Positions 53,850-61,844 of a stretch of 64,000 nt of DNA are shown here, piece by piece. The position numbers and the translations under genes are program-made. Location: positions 1,302,001-1,366,000 of the forward strand of contig OZ245999.1 of assembly GCA_965230265.1 (NCBI GenBank), given 5' to 3'. How positions within the stretch are numbered: the first letter of the stretch is position 1; the number at the start of each line of letters is the position of its first letter. The stretch is from JAJFKX01 sp965230265. GTDB lineage: Bacteria; Pseudomonadota; Gammaproteobacteria; Xanthomonadales; Wenzhouxiangellaceae. The notes beneath the pieces were generated by a model. That model was not told the origin of the DNA, ran no database searches, and worked only from the letters and a program-made list of their open reading frames with translations.

Positions 53850-55112
53850 TCAGGCAACCAGTTTATTATCAAGGCTGTGACGCAGGCGATCCAGGGCCCG
53901 GTGCAAACTGCGACCAACCGGCGAATGACCGGAGCGATTTTTGCCCAGACTATCAGCCAAAGTGCGGTTGTTATCAGCCAGCAAGTCATCATTAAGTTTT
54001 AAACCATAGGGTTCAAAGAATTGTTGTAAATCATCTTTTCGATGAAGCAACTCTTGTCGAGTGGTTTGATAAGCATGTTCACACAAGCTGGTACGACTGG
54101 AATAACTGAAAATATTGGTGAAGAACATGGTTTCATCATTGCGGTTGGGTTCAACCAGCATAATGCCCGAATCCGGGTAGGTCTCCTGATACTTGCCAAT
54201 ACCAATCTGCATGCGTGATTGGATCATCGCGCGGAAGGTTTGCGACAATACCAGTGTCAAGCCGCTGCGTCCCAGGCGATGCTTCTCATCCAGATCTACC
54301 AGCTCTTGCTGTTGGCTTTCACTCAGTGCGTTATAGGGCACCAATGGGTTGATACCGATTAGCAAGTCAATGTTTTCATTTAAGGCTACCGAGGCGTGCA
54401 AAGTGCGACGTAAGGCACCATCGACGTAATCAACACCATTGATATTGACCGGTGGGTACAACCCGGGTAGTGCCGCACTGGCCTGAACAGCACGAGCAAT
54501 AGAAACATTATCAATTTCATCGCTACCAAAACGTACAGCAGCGCCGGTGTCCAGCTCTACCGCAATAATGAACAGCTTGGAAGTCAGTTCACTAAAACTA
54601 TTGCTACGCCCAGAGACGGACAGAATTTCTTCGATAAAGTCATGAATGGTGTTGTTATCAAATACCCCGGTAGGCAATAACTGGCTGACGGCGCTAAAAG
54701 TTTCGGATACGCCATATCCCAGAGGGTTGCTAAAGAACTCCATCAGTGCCTGGCGGGTTATTTTAGGTATGCGTTTGAGTTGGCGAGCATATTCGCGATA
54801 AGCAGGTTTTAAAAAGGCCTCAGGCCGAAAAGCAAACTCAGCATCCTTGCGGCTCATAAATATCCGGCAAATCTGCGCGGTGGATAGTTGATTGGCCAGA
54901 CTGGCAGCAACAAAAGCCCCTGCGCTAACACCTACATAGGTATCCAGATTGTGTAGCGATAGGCCATCGATACTTTCATCCAGCGCTCGTAGCGCACCCA
55001 GCTCATAGATAGCACCCAATGGACCGCCGCCAGCCATTGCCAAACCTATACGCGGGGCTTGCTGGCGTTGTGTTTTGCTGCGTTGGTGTTTTGCGTCCTG
55101 TAGTTTCAGCAT
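53850..55112 (-). CDS. Patatin-like phospholipase
   Basis: A 420-residue lipid acyl hydrolase. The oxyanion glycines AGGGPLGA are at 27-34, the nucleophile S63 in GVSAG, and the second dyad residue D231 in YVDGALRR. The N-terminus is basic (HQRSKTQRQQ) and there is no signal peptide. Patatin-like proteins hydrolyse phospholipids or storage lipid; the PHA-granule gene at 55769-56044 is close but not adjacent and a link is unproven. Confidence 0.9.
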   Translation of the reverse strand: MLKLQDAKHQRSKTQRQQAPRIGLAMAGGGPLGAIYELGALRALDESIDGLSLHNLDTYVGVSAGAFVAASLANQLSTAQICRIFMSRKDAEFAFRPEAFLKPAYREYARQLKRIPKITRQALMEFFSNPLGYGVSETFSAVSQLLPTGVFDNNTIHDFIEEILSVSGRSNSFSELTSKLFIIAVELDTGAAVRFGSDEIDNVSIARAVQASAALPGLYPPVNINGVDYVDGALRRTLHASVALNENIDLLIGINPLVPYNALSESQQQELVDLDEKHRLGRSGLTLVLSQTFRAMIQSRMQIGIGKYQETYPDSGIMLVEPNRNDETMFFTNIFSYSSRTSLCEHAYQTTRQELLHRKDDLQQFFEPYGLKLNDDLLADNNRTLADSLGKNRSGHSPVGRSLHRALDRLRHSLDNKLVA

Positions 55113-55249
55113 AGCAATTGGTATTGATTAATGGTCATTTATGAAAACTTCACGGCGGGCATCTTATACCATAAGCTAGCCCATCAAGGCATAATACCCT
55201 GACTAATTTACACGTATCTGTTTGCAGATAACCAACAATAAGGATGCAA

Positions 55250-55702
55250 ATGTCAGTCAATATTGGCGATAAAGCCCCATTGTTTACCTTGCCGGATGAA
55301 ACTGGTAAACCATTTTCATTGGAGCAACAGCGTGGCCAACGGGTGTTACTGGTTTTTTATCCAGGTGACGAAACACCTGTCTGCACCAAACAATTGTGTG
55401 ACTACCGTGATGGCATCGAAGCTTTCCAGGGGCTGGATGTCAACGTCGTTGGCATCAGTAGGGATGATGCGGAAAGCCATCAACGGTTTAAGGCGCACCA
55501 TAAACTGCCGTTTCCATTATTGATTGATGCTGATTTGAGTGTGGCCGCAGAGTATGGTTGCAAATCAATGCTGGGAATGCGCCGGGGCTTATTTTTGGTT
55601 GATGCCGAGGGTATTGTGCGCTATCAACATGTTGAAAGTGTAGCGTTGTTTAGGCGGCAGCGAGATGAAGTATTACAGGCAATACAGGCGCTGGATGTAT
55701 AG
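55250..55702 (+). CDS. Peroxiredoxin, Bcp/PrxQ type
   Basis: The second of two close ATG codons (55250), with AAGGA correctly spaced, gives 150 residues. The active site is PGDETPVCTKQLC with peroxidatic C45 and T42, and a probable resolving C50 five residues later, as in PrxQ/BCP. It reduces hydroperoxides with thioredoxin. Single gene, divergent from the patatin. Confidence 0.9.
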   Translation: MSVNIGDKAPLFTLPDETGKPFSLEQQRGQRVLLVFYPGDETPVCTKQLCDYRDGIEAFQGLDVNVVGISRDDAESHQRFKAHHKLPFPLLIDADLSVAAEYGCKSMLGMRRGLFLVDAEGIVRYQHVESVALFRRQRDEVLQAIQALDV

Positions 55703-55768
55703 ATCTAGCTTTCAGGCTGTTTAAGTGCCGATTGAAAACAACCAGTTAAGCGAAAGTATCATTGGTCT

Positions 55769-56044
55769 TTATTCAAAGTGCTGGCCCAGCACTCGGTGAA
55801 TCTCTGTTTCGATCATTCCGCGCATTGCTGCTAATAACCAGCTCAGCTTGGCCTTGATGTCAATAGTATCCTCAGTCACGTTGATATTGCCGCTTACACC
55901 AGAACGGTGAAAATTGAGGGTGTTGGCGTCCCATTCATAATCTAGATCGTATTGCTGGGCCAATCGCTCGGCGAGGTCTTCGGCGACTACACGGGCTTTT
56001 TTCATGCTCAGTGAGTGGGTGTGACTGATATCAATATTGCTCAT
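55769..56044 (-). CDS. Polyhydroxyalkanoate granule-associated/regulatory small protein
   Basis: A 91-residue protein matching the polyhydroxyalkanoic acid system family (PHA_gran_rgn): HTHSLSMKKARVVAEDLAERLAQQYDL, then a beta-rich section ending in KLSWLLAAMRGMIETEIHRVL. Members accompany phasin or PHA genes, though no pha gene is in the window. Convergent with the peroxiredoxin gene. Confidence 0.85.
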   Translation of the reverse strand: MSNIDISHTHSLSMKKARVVAEDLAERLAQQYDLDYEWDANTLNFHRSGVSGNINVTEDTIDIKAKLSWLLAAMRGMIETEIHRVLGQHFE

Positions 56045-56144
56045 AATTCTCCATCATTTGGTGCTTGTGATACGACATATTTAGATGCCCTGGATCATTG
56101 TAAAGCAGGGCATCAATGCCTCAAAATTAGCCTTTTAGGTGTAG

Positions 56145-56178
56145 ATAGTTACATAATACCCATTAAATAGTTATATAA
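56145..56178. promoter_or_regulatory. Direct repeats upstream of the response regulator
   Basis: ATAGTTACATAA at 56145-56156 recurs as ATAGTTATATAA at 56167-56178, 11 of 12 bases identical and spaced by 22 bp, two helical turns. OmpR-type regulators bind tandem direct repeats on one face of DNA, so this is a candidate autoregulatory site 60-95 bp before the start. Confidence 0.4.
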
Positions 56179-56238
56179 GACTCTTTATAGAGCGTAAAGA
56201 TAGGGATAACGGCCGAACAGGCTGACCTGAGGTAAATA

Positions 56239-56952
56239 ATGATTATCGGAATTTTAGAAGACGACCAGGATCAATCAAGCGTGCTTTCTGAGTGGTTGGA
56301 TAAGGAAGGTCATCAGTGTCATATTTATACTGATGGTACGCAGTTAGTGCGGGGTCTTAAGTCGCATGGTTTTGAAATGTTGCTGCTTGACTGGCAAGTG
56401 CCTGGTATGGACGGTTTGCAAGTGGTTGAGTGGGTACGCAACAACCTAAGCTGGCAATTACCAGTGATTTTTATCACTGTGCGTGATCAGGAACAGCAAA
56501 TTGTTGATGCATTACAAGCCGGTGCTGATGATTACTTAACCAAGCCCGTCTCCCAGCCTATGCTGGTCGCTCGGTTGAATGCGGTGGCCAGGCGCAGCGG
56601 TTTGGATACTGAAGATGCCGATTTGCAGACAGTGCTGAGTGTCGGTAACTATGAGTTTAACCGACAGTCCGGTCAGTGCACGCATGCCGGTGAGGGCATT
56701 GATTTAACCAAGCGGGAATTTGATCTGGCAATGTTCTTTTTTCGGAATATCGGTCGAATACTGTCACGAGACCTTTTGCTGCACCACGTTTGGAATCTGT
56801 CTGGTGATATGCAGACCCGCACGGTAGATACGCATGTCAGTCGGTTACGCAGCAAGTTGGGCTTACGACCAGAAAATGGTTGGAGTCTTAGCGCTGTTTA
56901 TCACTATGGGTATCGTTTGGAACAGGTGGCAAACACACCTGATGAAACCTGA
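56239..56952 (+). CDS. OmpR-family response regulator
   Basis: A 237-residue regulator. Receiver: acidic pocket E7-D8-D9, phosphoacceptor D51 in LLLDWQVPG, T80 and K102 in YLTKP. Output: OmpR winged helix at about 130-232 (LTKREFDLAMFFFRNIGRILSRDLLLHHVW and TVDTHVSRLRSKLG). A GAGG site precedes the ATG. It opens a six-gene cluster and is the probable final acceptor of the phosphorelay formed by the hybrid kinase and Hpt protein further downstream. Confidence 0.92.
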   Translation: MIIGILEDDQDQSSVLSEWLDKEGHQCHIYTDGTQLVRGLKSHGFEMLLLDWQVPGMDGLQVVEWVRNNLSWQLPVIFITVRDQEQQIVDALQAGADDYLTKPVSQPMLVARLNAVARRSGLDTEDADLQTVLSVGNYEFNRQSGQCTHAGEGIDLTKREFDLAMFFFRNIGRILSRDLLLHHVWNLSGDMQTRTVDTHVSRLRSKLGLRPENGWSLSAVYHYGYRLEQVANTPDET

Positions 56953-57031
56953 TTGAGACTGACTTAGCTGATTGTCAACTATGTTTAATACCAACCTTGT
57001 TATGAAAAACACCGGATAGAGGTTACCGACC

Positions 57032-57490
57032 ATGGCAAAAAAAACCACAACTGCAAAAGAACCCGGCAAACCCAAGGCCACCGAAAAGCCAGATGGCAGC
57101 ATTGAACAAGTGCGTGAGCTATTGTTTGGTGAACAAGCCAGGCGCCTGGATCAACGTTTTGCACAGCTTGATCAGCGACTTGATGATTTGTTTGCTCAGC
57201 TGGAAGATCGATTACAAAGCGCCAATCGTGAACAGTCCGAAGACAGCCGTGAATTGCGTGCCGAATTACGGGCTTTTCGGCAAGATTCAGAAAACCGGAT
57301 GGCGGCTGCAGAGGACCAGTGGTCTGGTCAATTGCGCGACAGCGATAAAGCGCTTCGAGGGGATTTAAAGGAGGCTCAGAAAAACCTGCAGAGCAACACC
57401 AATCAATTGGCTGAAGATAAAGTCAGCAAAGCACAATTGGCTGAGCTATTGAATCACCTTGCTGCACAGCTGGTTCAGGGCTCTGATTAG
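57032..57490 (+). CDS. Coiled-coil protein sharing an N-terminal motif with the next gene
   Basis: A 152-residue soluble protein. A Lys/Pro-rich start (1-22) leads into I24-E-Q-V-R-E-L-L-F32 and R38-L-D40, then a long heptad coiled coil (about 34-100) and a C-terminal helical end. The motif IEQxRELLF...RLD also starts the following 626-residue protein at identical spacing. No family is known to me. It could be a soluble competitor or adaptor for whatever binds the motif. Confidence 0.75.
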   Translation: MAKKTTTAKEPGKPKATEKPDGSIEQVRELLFGEQARRLDQRFAQLDQRLDDLFAQLEDRLQSANREQSEDSRELRAELRAFRQDSENRMAAAEDQWSGQLRDSDKALRGDLKEAQKNLQSNTNQLAEDKVSKAQLAELLNHLAAQLVQGSD

Positions 57491-57557
57491 CTATCAAGTA
57501 TTGATTTTCAATCAGCTAATGTCGAGTTTTACAACGGGATCGGATGTGGCTTGAATC

Positions 57558-59438
57558 GTGGCAGAAATTGAACAACTGCGTGAACTGTTATTCAAGCGAG
57601 AACAGCAACGCCTGGACGATCTTGAAGCGGAGCTGCGCGACCGTGAGCAACGCATTGATGCTCTGGGGGAAGTGCTGCCCGAAAGTTTAACTCGCCTGCA
57701 AGATGATAAACAGCTACAGCAAAGCCTCAAACCGCAACTCATTCGAGGGATAGAAACCACTATTCGGAGTAATCCCAAGCGCTTTGCAATGATGTTTTAC
57801 CCGGTGATTGGCCCTGCGATTCGGCGGGCCATCAGTGAAGCCTTAAAAGGCCTGTTGGAAAACATCAACCACACCATGGAAAACAGCTTTAGCGCACGCA
57901 GTTGGCGCTGGCGTTTTGAGGCATGGCGCACTGGCGTTCCATTTAATCAAATCGTGCTTAAGCACACACTGGCTTATAGCATTGATGAAGTATTCTTGGT
58001 GCAGCGTGACAGTGGCTTGTTATTGGCTCGTAGTGCGCGTGATGCGAACGAGGTTCTTGATCGGGATGCGGTTGCAGCAATGCTGACGGCGATCCAGAGG
58101 TTTATGCAGGAATCATTCGATACCGATGATGATCATCCGGTGCGTAGTATTGAAATTGGCGAACACACGCTATGGATTATACCCGGGCGTGACGCTTCTC
58201 TGGTTGCCCTCATTCAAGGGGCTATCAGCAGACAGGCACGAGGAGAGTTGCAGCATCAGCTAGAACAGATACACGATGGTCATGAGCTGCTGCTGCGTAG
58301 CTATCATCAGCATTCGGATTCTCCGGATCACATACTGGATGGGCTGGAAGATGATCTATCAGAATGCCTATTGCGCAAACAGCTGGAAAGCAGCTCTGAT
58401 CAAACCGGCAAGGGTAAAAAGCAACCGATAATGCTGTGGTTGTTGTTACTGGCTTTATTGGCAGTGCTGGCTTGGCAGCTATGGCAATGGTGGTGGCTGG
58501 ATAGAGATCGCGATCAATTGGTAGAAAAGATCCAGCAAACACCGGGTTGGGTGTTAATGACAGATGCGATTGAGAATGACCAGATCAATATCAAGGCATT
58601 ACGAGACCCCCTGGCGGCCACACCGGAATCGTTAATCGATGCATTGGCCATTGACCAAGCCAAGGTTCGCTTTACGCTGGAAGATTATCAATCAACTGCT
58701 GCCAGTTTGGCATTGCAGCGCCTGTCCAATGCGCTACCGCTGGCTAGATCACAGCTACAGCTGGATACCACGGTTAGATCAGGCAGTTTACAAGGGTTCA
58801 ATGTCAGCGGAGAGTTGCCTCGTTCCACTTGGCAATCGCTGCAACAATTGGCAGGTGCTTTTGGTTTACAGCCTAGCACTATGCCCCCCGTCGATATTGA
58901 CAGCCTGAGAGTTGCACTGGCCCCTCCTGCAGGTGCTCAAGTGCAATGGCGGGATGATGTGCTGGAAATATCCGGTGATTTCGACCCTGCATGGCGTGAA
59001 GACTTGAGAGAAAGATTGGCTGGACTGGGTATTTCCGCAGAAATTGATGACTTATCCGCTGGTCTTTTTGAGCGGCGGATCAGTTTGTTGGAGCAGCGTT
59101 GGAATGGTCATCTGCTGCGTTTTGAAAGTGATACCCAGTTGGCGGCGGATAGTGCAGAGGCACTGACATCAATGATTCAGGAAACCCAGTCAATACTAAG
59201 GCTCAGCGATACCAATCAACGGCCTTTTGTCATTGCATTGACCGGGCTGACCGATGGTCGATTCAATGCACCAGTCAATATTGCTTTGCGTGAACAGCGG
59301 GCAATCGCCATCAAAGATCAAATGATTGCAGCGGGTATCGATGCTGATGTTATCGCTTTGCAAGATGCGGTGAATGATTCTAGCGGCAATGATACTCGAG
59401 CAGTGCGTATTTATTTGCATAAGTTAGTAGACAACTAA
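57558..59438 (+). CDS. Membrane protein with cytoplasmic roadblock/longin-like region and periplasmic OmpA-like end
   Basis: A 626-residue protein starting with GTG. Residues 4-20 carry IEQLRELLF...RLD; 20-65 is coiled coil; 68-140 is a helical block with FYPVIGPAIRRAISEAL and WRFEAWRTGVPF; 144-222 (VFLVQRDSGLLLARSARDA to SLVALIQGAI) looks like a roadblock/longin-type alpha/beta fold. A membrane helix spans about 290-313. The periplasmic part has a BON-like segment (about 430-500) and an OmpA-like end with D566 and R581 (TDGRFNAPVNIALREQRA), residues used for peptidoglycan binding. Domain assignments other than the helix are by eye. Confidence 0.7.
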   Translation: MAEIEQLRELLFKREQQRLDDLEAELRDREQRIDALGEVLPESLTRLQDDKQLQQSLKPQLIRGIETTIRSNPKRFAMMFYPVIGPAIRRAISEALKGLLENINHTMENSFSARSWRWRFEAWRTGVPFNQIVLKHTLAYSIDEVFLVQRDSGLLLARSARDANEVLDRDAVAAMLTAIQRFMQESFDTDDDHPVRSIEIGEHTLWIIPGRDASLVALIQGAISRQARGELQHQLEQIHDGHELLLRSYHQHSDSPDHILDGLEDDLSECLLRKQLESSSDQTGKGKKQPIMLWLLLLALLAVLAWQLWQWWWLDRDRDQLVEKIQQTPGWVLMTDAIENDQINIKALRDPLAATPESLIDALAIDQAKVRFTLEDYQSTAASLALQRLSNALPLARSQLQLDTTVRSGSLQGFNVSGELPRSTWQSLQQLAGAFGLQPSTMPPVDIDSLRVALAPPAGAQVQWRDDVLEISGDFDPAWREDLRERLAGLGISAEIDDLSAGLFERRISLLEQRWNGHLLRFESDTQLAADSAEALTSMIQETQSILRLSDTNQRPFVIALTGLTDGRFNAPVNIALREQRAIAIKDQMIAAGIDADVIALQDAVNDSSGNDTRAVRIYLHKLVDN

Positions 59439-59462
59439 GCAATTTTTAGGACGATTAAGCTG

Positions 59463-59978
59463 GTGTCTGTATTGGTTAAAAAGGTTTGTTTACTGGGCAA
59501 TTTTGCAGTCGGTAAAACCAGCTTATGTCGGCGTTTTGTGAACAACAGTTTTAGCCATGACTACCAGACCACACTGGGTGTTAATATTCAAACCAAAACA
59601 CTTATAGCAACAGATGATAACAAGCTTGGTAATGACACTAAGCTGATTATTTGGGATATTGCAGGTGAGTTGGCCAGCCCGGCATTGCTGGAAAATTATC
59701 TGCGTGGTTGTCAGGGGTGTGTACTGGTGGCCGATGGTACCCGTCTGGAAACACTGGATAGCGTGGTGCAGTTACACCAGCAACTGCAACGCAATAACCC
59801 TGATATTGCGACCAGTTGCATGATCAACAAAGCGGATCTGAAAGCACAGTGGGAAACCCCGCCAGAGTGGGTTGCCGCACGCCGCGAACAAGGCTGGGAT
59901 GTACAGCGTAGCAGCGCGCTCAATGGTGAAGGCGTAGAAGCGGGTTTTATCGCGCTGGCGCAGCGTTTGCTGTCATAA
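59463..59978 (+). CDS. Rab/Ras-like small GTPase
   Basis: A 171-residue GTPase starting with GTG. Motifs: P-loop G12NFAVGKTS20; switch I around T36/T37 (YQTTLGVNI, close to Rab); G3 D65IAG68 in IIWDIAGE, with E69 where Ras has the catalytic Gln; NKAD at 122-125; SSAL at 150-153. Bacterial relatives are known, including MglA and other Ras-like families, but most are unstudied. It lies between the membrane protein (24-bp gap) and the hybrid kinase (11-bp gap), which suggests a signalling switch acting with them. Confidence 0.9.
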   Translation: MSVLVKKVCLLGNFAVGKTSLCRRFVNNSFSHDYQTTLGVNIQTKTLIATDDNKLGNDTKLIIWDIAGELASPALLENYLRGCQGCVLVADGTRLETLDSVVQLHQQLQRNNPDIATSCMINKADLKAQWETPPEWVAARREQGWDVQRSSALNGEGVEAGFIALAQRLLS

Positions 59979-59989
59979 ATTAGCGATCA

Positions 59990-61537
59990 ATGGATACACA
60001 AGCTTACCAGCAACTAGCTCAGCAGCAGTTTGACGGTTTGGCGAAGGACTATACGCAACGAGCAGTATTGTTGTTAGATGATCAGGGGGCATTATTGGCC
60101 AGCGCAGGGCAAATAAGCGCTTTTGGATTACATGAATTAATGATTGGTGCGGACGTTTGCGAACTTCTGCCGATGCTGTATCCACTAAAGCATGTCATTG
60201 GTATTGAAATCCCGTTTGTCCAACTGCCCAGTGGTGTGATTGCCGATGTTGCTGTTAATCAACATGGCAAAACAATCTGTGTTGCACTCACTGCTGCTGA
60301 TCGAGAACACCAGGCACTACAGCGACAGCAACAAAAAACCAATGAGCTGGCGCTTTTGCAACGTGAGCAATCGATCACTTTGGAAACCTTGCGCCACGCG
60401 CATCAACAGTTAGGCCAGCAGCGCGATGAGCTGGATCGTCTTTATTCTGCGCAGAAGCACTATCTGAATAAGCTTTCCCATGAAGTTCGCAACCCATTAC
60501 AGGCACTATTGGCCAATTTGGATGGCAAACAAACACTGGATACCGAAACCACTACACGAGTACAACGTGGTACTTTGCAGTTATTAACCTTGGTGGAAAA
60601 TTTATTGGTTCAGGGGCAGGGTGAATCTTCACAGCAAGCGGCACAAGGTCGTGCGCAGGTCACCTCGCCGGTATCTTTGGCTGATGACTGCATACAATTA
60701 TTGCAGCAGACAGCACAAGCCAAGGGTTTGTCGCTTGAGCTGCAATATCAGCCAGGCTTGGAAAGTTGCGAGCTATGGTTGGATGATTATCGGGTGCGTC
60801 AAATTTTATTTAATTTAATTGGCAATGCCATTCGTTATACCCAGCAGGGCGGTATCGATGTTATTTTGGAATTGAATAGTGAGCAGTTAGATATTCATGT
60901 TAAGGACAGTGGGCCAGGGATATCGGCTGAAGATCAACAAAGCTTGTTTACTGCCTACCAACGCGGTGGTGACGCTTTATCCAGTGGCGGGCATGGTGCA
61001 GGTTTGGGTTTAACCATAAGCCGGGAATTGGCAGAACACATGAAAGGTGGCTTAAGTCTGCAGTCTACTGTTGGCGAGGGTAGCATTTTTACATTGCAGT
61101 TACCCGCCTTGCCAGTAAACCAGGCAGATCACCCCTGCTTGGAAACGGGAATTAGCTCGTTTCCCACAATCGCTGGCCGTGTGCTTTTGGTTGATGATGA
61201 TCTGGACTGGCGGCTGGCATTAACGGACTGGTTGCAACAGTGGGGGCTGGAAACCAGTCAGTGTTCAAGTTTGAGCGGTATACGTAAACTCATGCAGCAA
61301 CCGGCGGTGATGCTTGATGATTCCCCTGATTGGTTAATACTCGATCAACACCTGCCAGATGGTATGGGAATTGAGCTGCTGGATGAGGTTTATCAATATT
61401 GGCCTAATTGCTGGGTAATATTATTATCAGGTGAATCCATCGAGTTACCCGGGGAATACTCACAGATTTCTGTATTACGCAAGCCTGTGACACGACAGGT
61501 TTTATATCAGGCCTTTAATGGTTCAAAGAAGCATTAA
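59990..61537 (+). CDS. Soluble hybrid sensor histidine kinase
   Basis: A 515-residue protein without membrane helix. N-terminal PAS-like domain (about 20-102), then a Gln-rich coiled coil (103-155), HisKA with H164 in KLSHEVRNPL, HATPase with N-box NLIGNAIRY near 277, DSGPGIS and GHGAGLGLTIS. The C-terminal receiver (about 396-510) has VLLVDDD and phosphoacceptor D452 in LILDQHLPDG. It should autophosphorylate and pass phosphate to its own receiver and then to the Hpt protein. The input to the PAS-like domain is unknown; the neighbouring GTPase is a candidate. Confidence 0.92.
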   Translation: MDTQAYQQLAQQQFDGLAKDYTQRAVLLLDDQGALLASAGQISAFGLHELMIGADVCELLPMLYPLKHVIGIEIPFVQLPSGVIADVAVNQHGKTICVALTAADREHQALQRQQQKTNELALLQREQSITLETLRHAHQQLGQQRDELDRLYSAQKHYLNKLSHEVRNPLQALLANLDGKQTLDTETTTRVQRGTLQLLTLVENLLVQGQGESSQQAAQGRAQVTSPVSLADDCIQLLQQTAQAKGLSLELQYQPGLESCELWLDDYRVRQILFNLIGNAIRYTQQGGIDVILELNSEQLDIHVKDSGPGISAEDQQSLFTAYQRGGDALSSGGHGAGLGLTISRELAEHMKGGLSLQSTVGEGSIFTLQLPALPVNQADHPCLETGISSFPTIAGRVLLVDDDLDWRLALTDWLQQWGLETSQCSSLSGIRKLMQQPAVMLDDSPDWLILDQHLPDGMGIELLDEVYQYWPNCWVILLSGESIELPGEYSQISVLRKPVTRQVLYQAFNGSKKH

Positions 61538-61571
61538 TCAAAAGTTTAATTTAGATAGTAACAATTGAGTC

Positions 61572-61844
61572 ATGACAAGTACTTACAAAGAGCGCTTACG
61601 AGAGCGCTTGAAAAACATGGATGATGCCTGGGAACAATGGCTGGATGGGCAATTGGAAAGCCGCGAGGTATTGATAGTCAATACTCATCAATTGAGTGGT
61701 TCCGCAGCATTGTATGGTTATGTGCAAATGGGGGAGGTGGCCAATCACTTGCATGCCTGTATTCGACAGGGTACCAGCTTTGGTGACATAAAAGATGCCT
61801 GGTTGAAGCTACGGGCCATGCTGGTTTCAATCATTGAGGATTAA
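61572..61844 (+). CDS. Stand-alone Hpt phosphotransfer protein
   Basis: A 90-residue helical protein with the histidine H39 in NTHQLSGSAALYGY, the HxLxGS-type motif of Hpt domains. It follows the hybrid kinase by 34 bp. It should shuttle phosphate between the kinase receiver D452 and the OmpR-type regulator D51. Its last four bases overlap the end of the convergent glycosyltransferase gene. Confidence 0.88.
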   Translation: MTSTYKERLRERLKNMDDAWEQWLDGQLESREVLIVNTHQLSGSAALYGYVQMGEVANHLHACIRQGTSFGDIKDAWLKLRAMLVSIIED

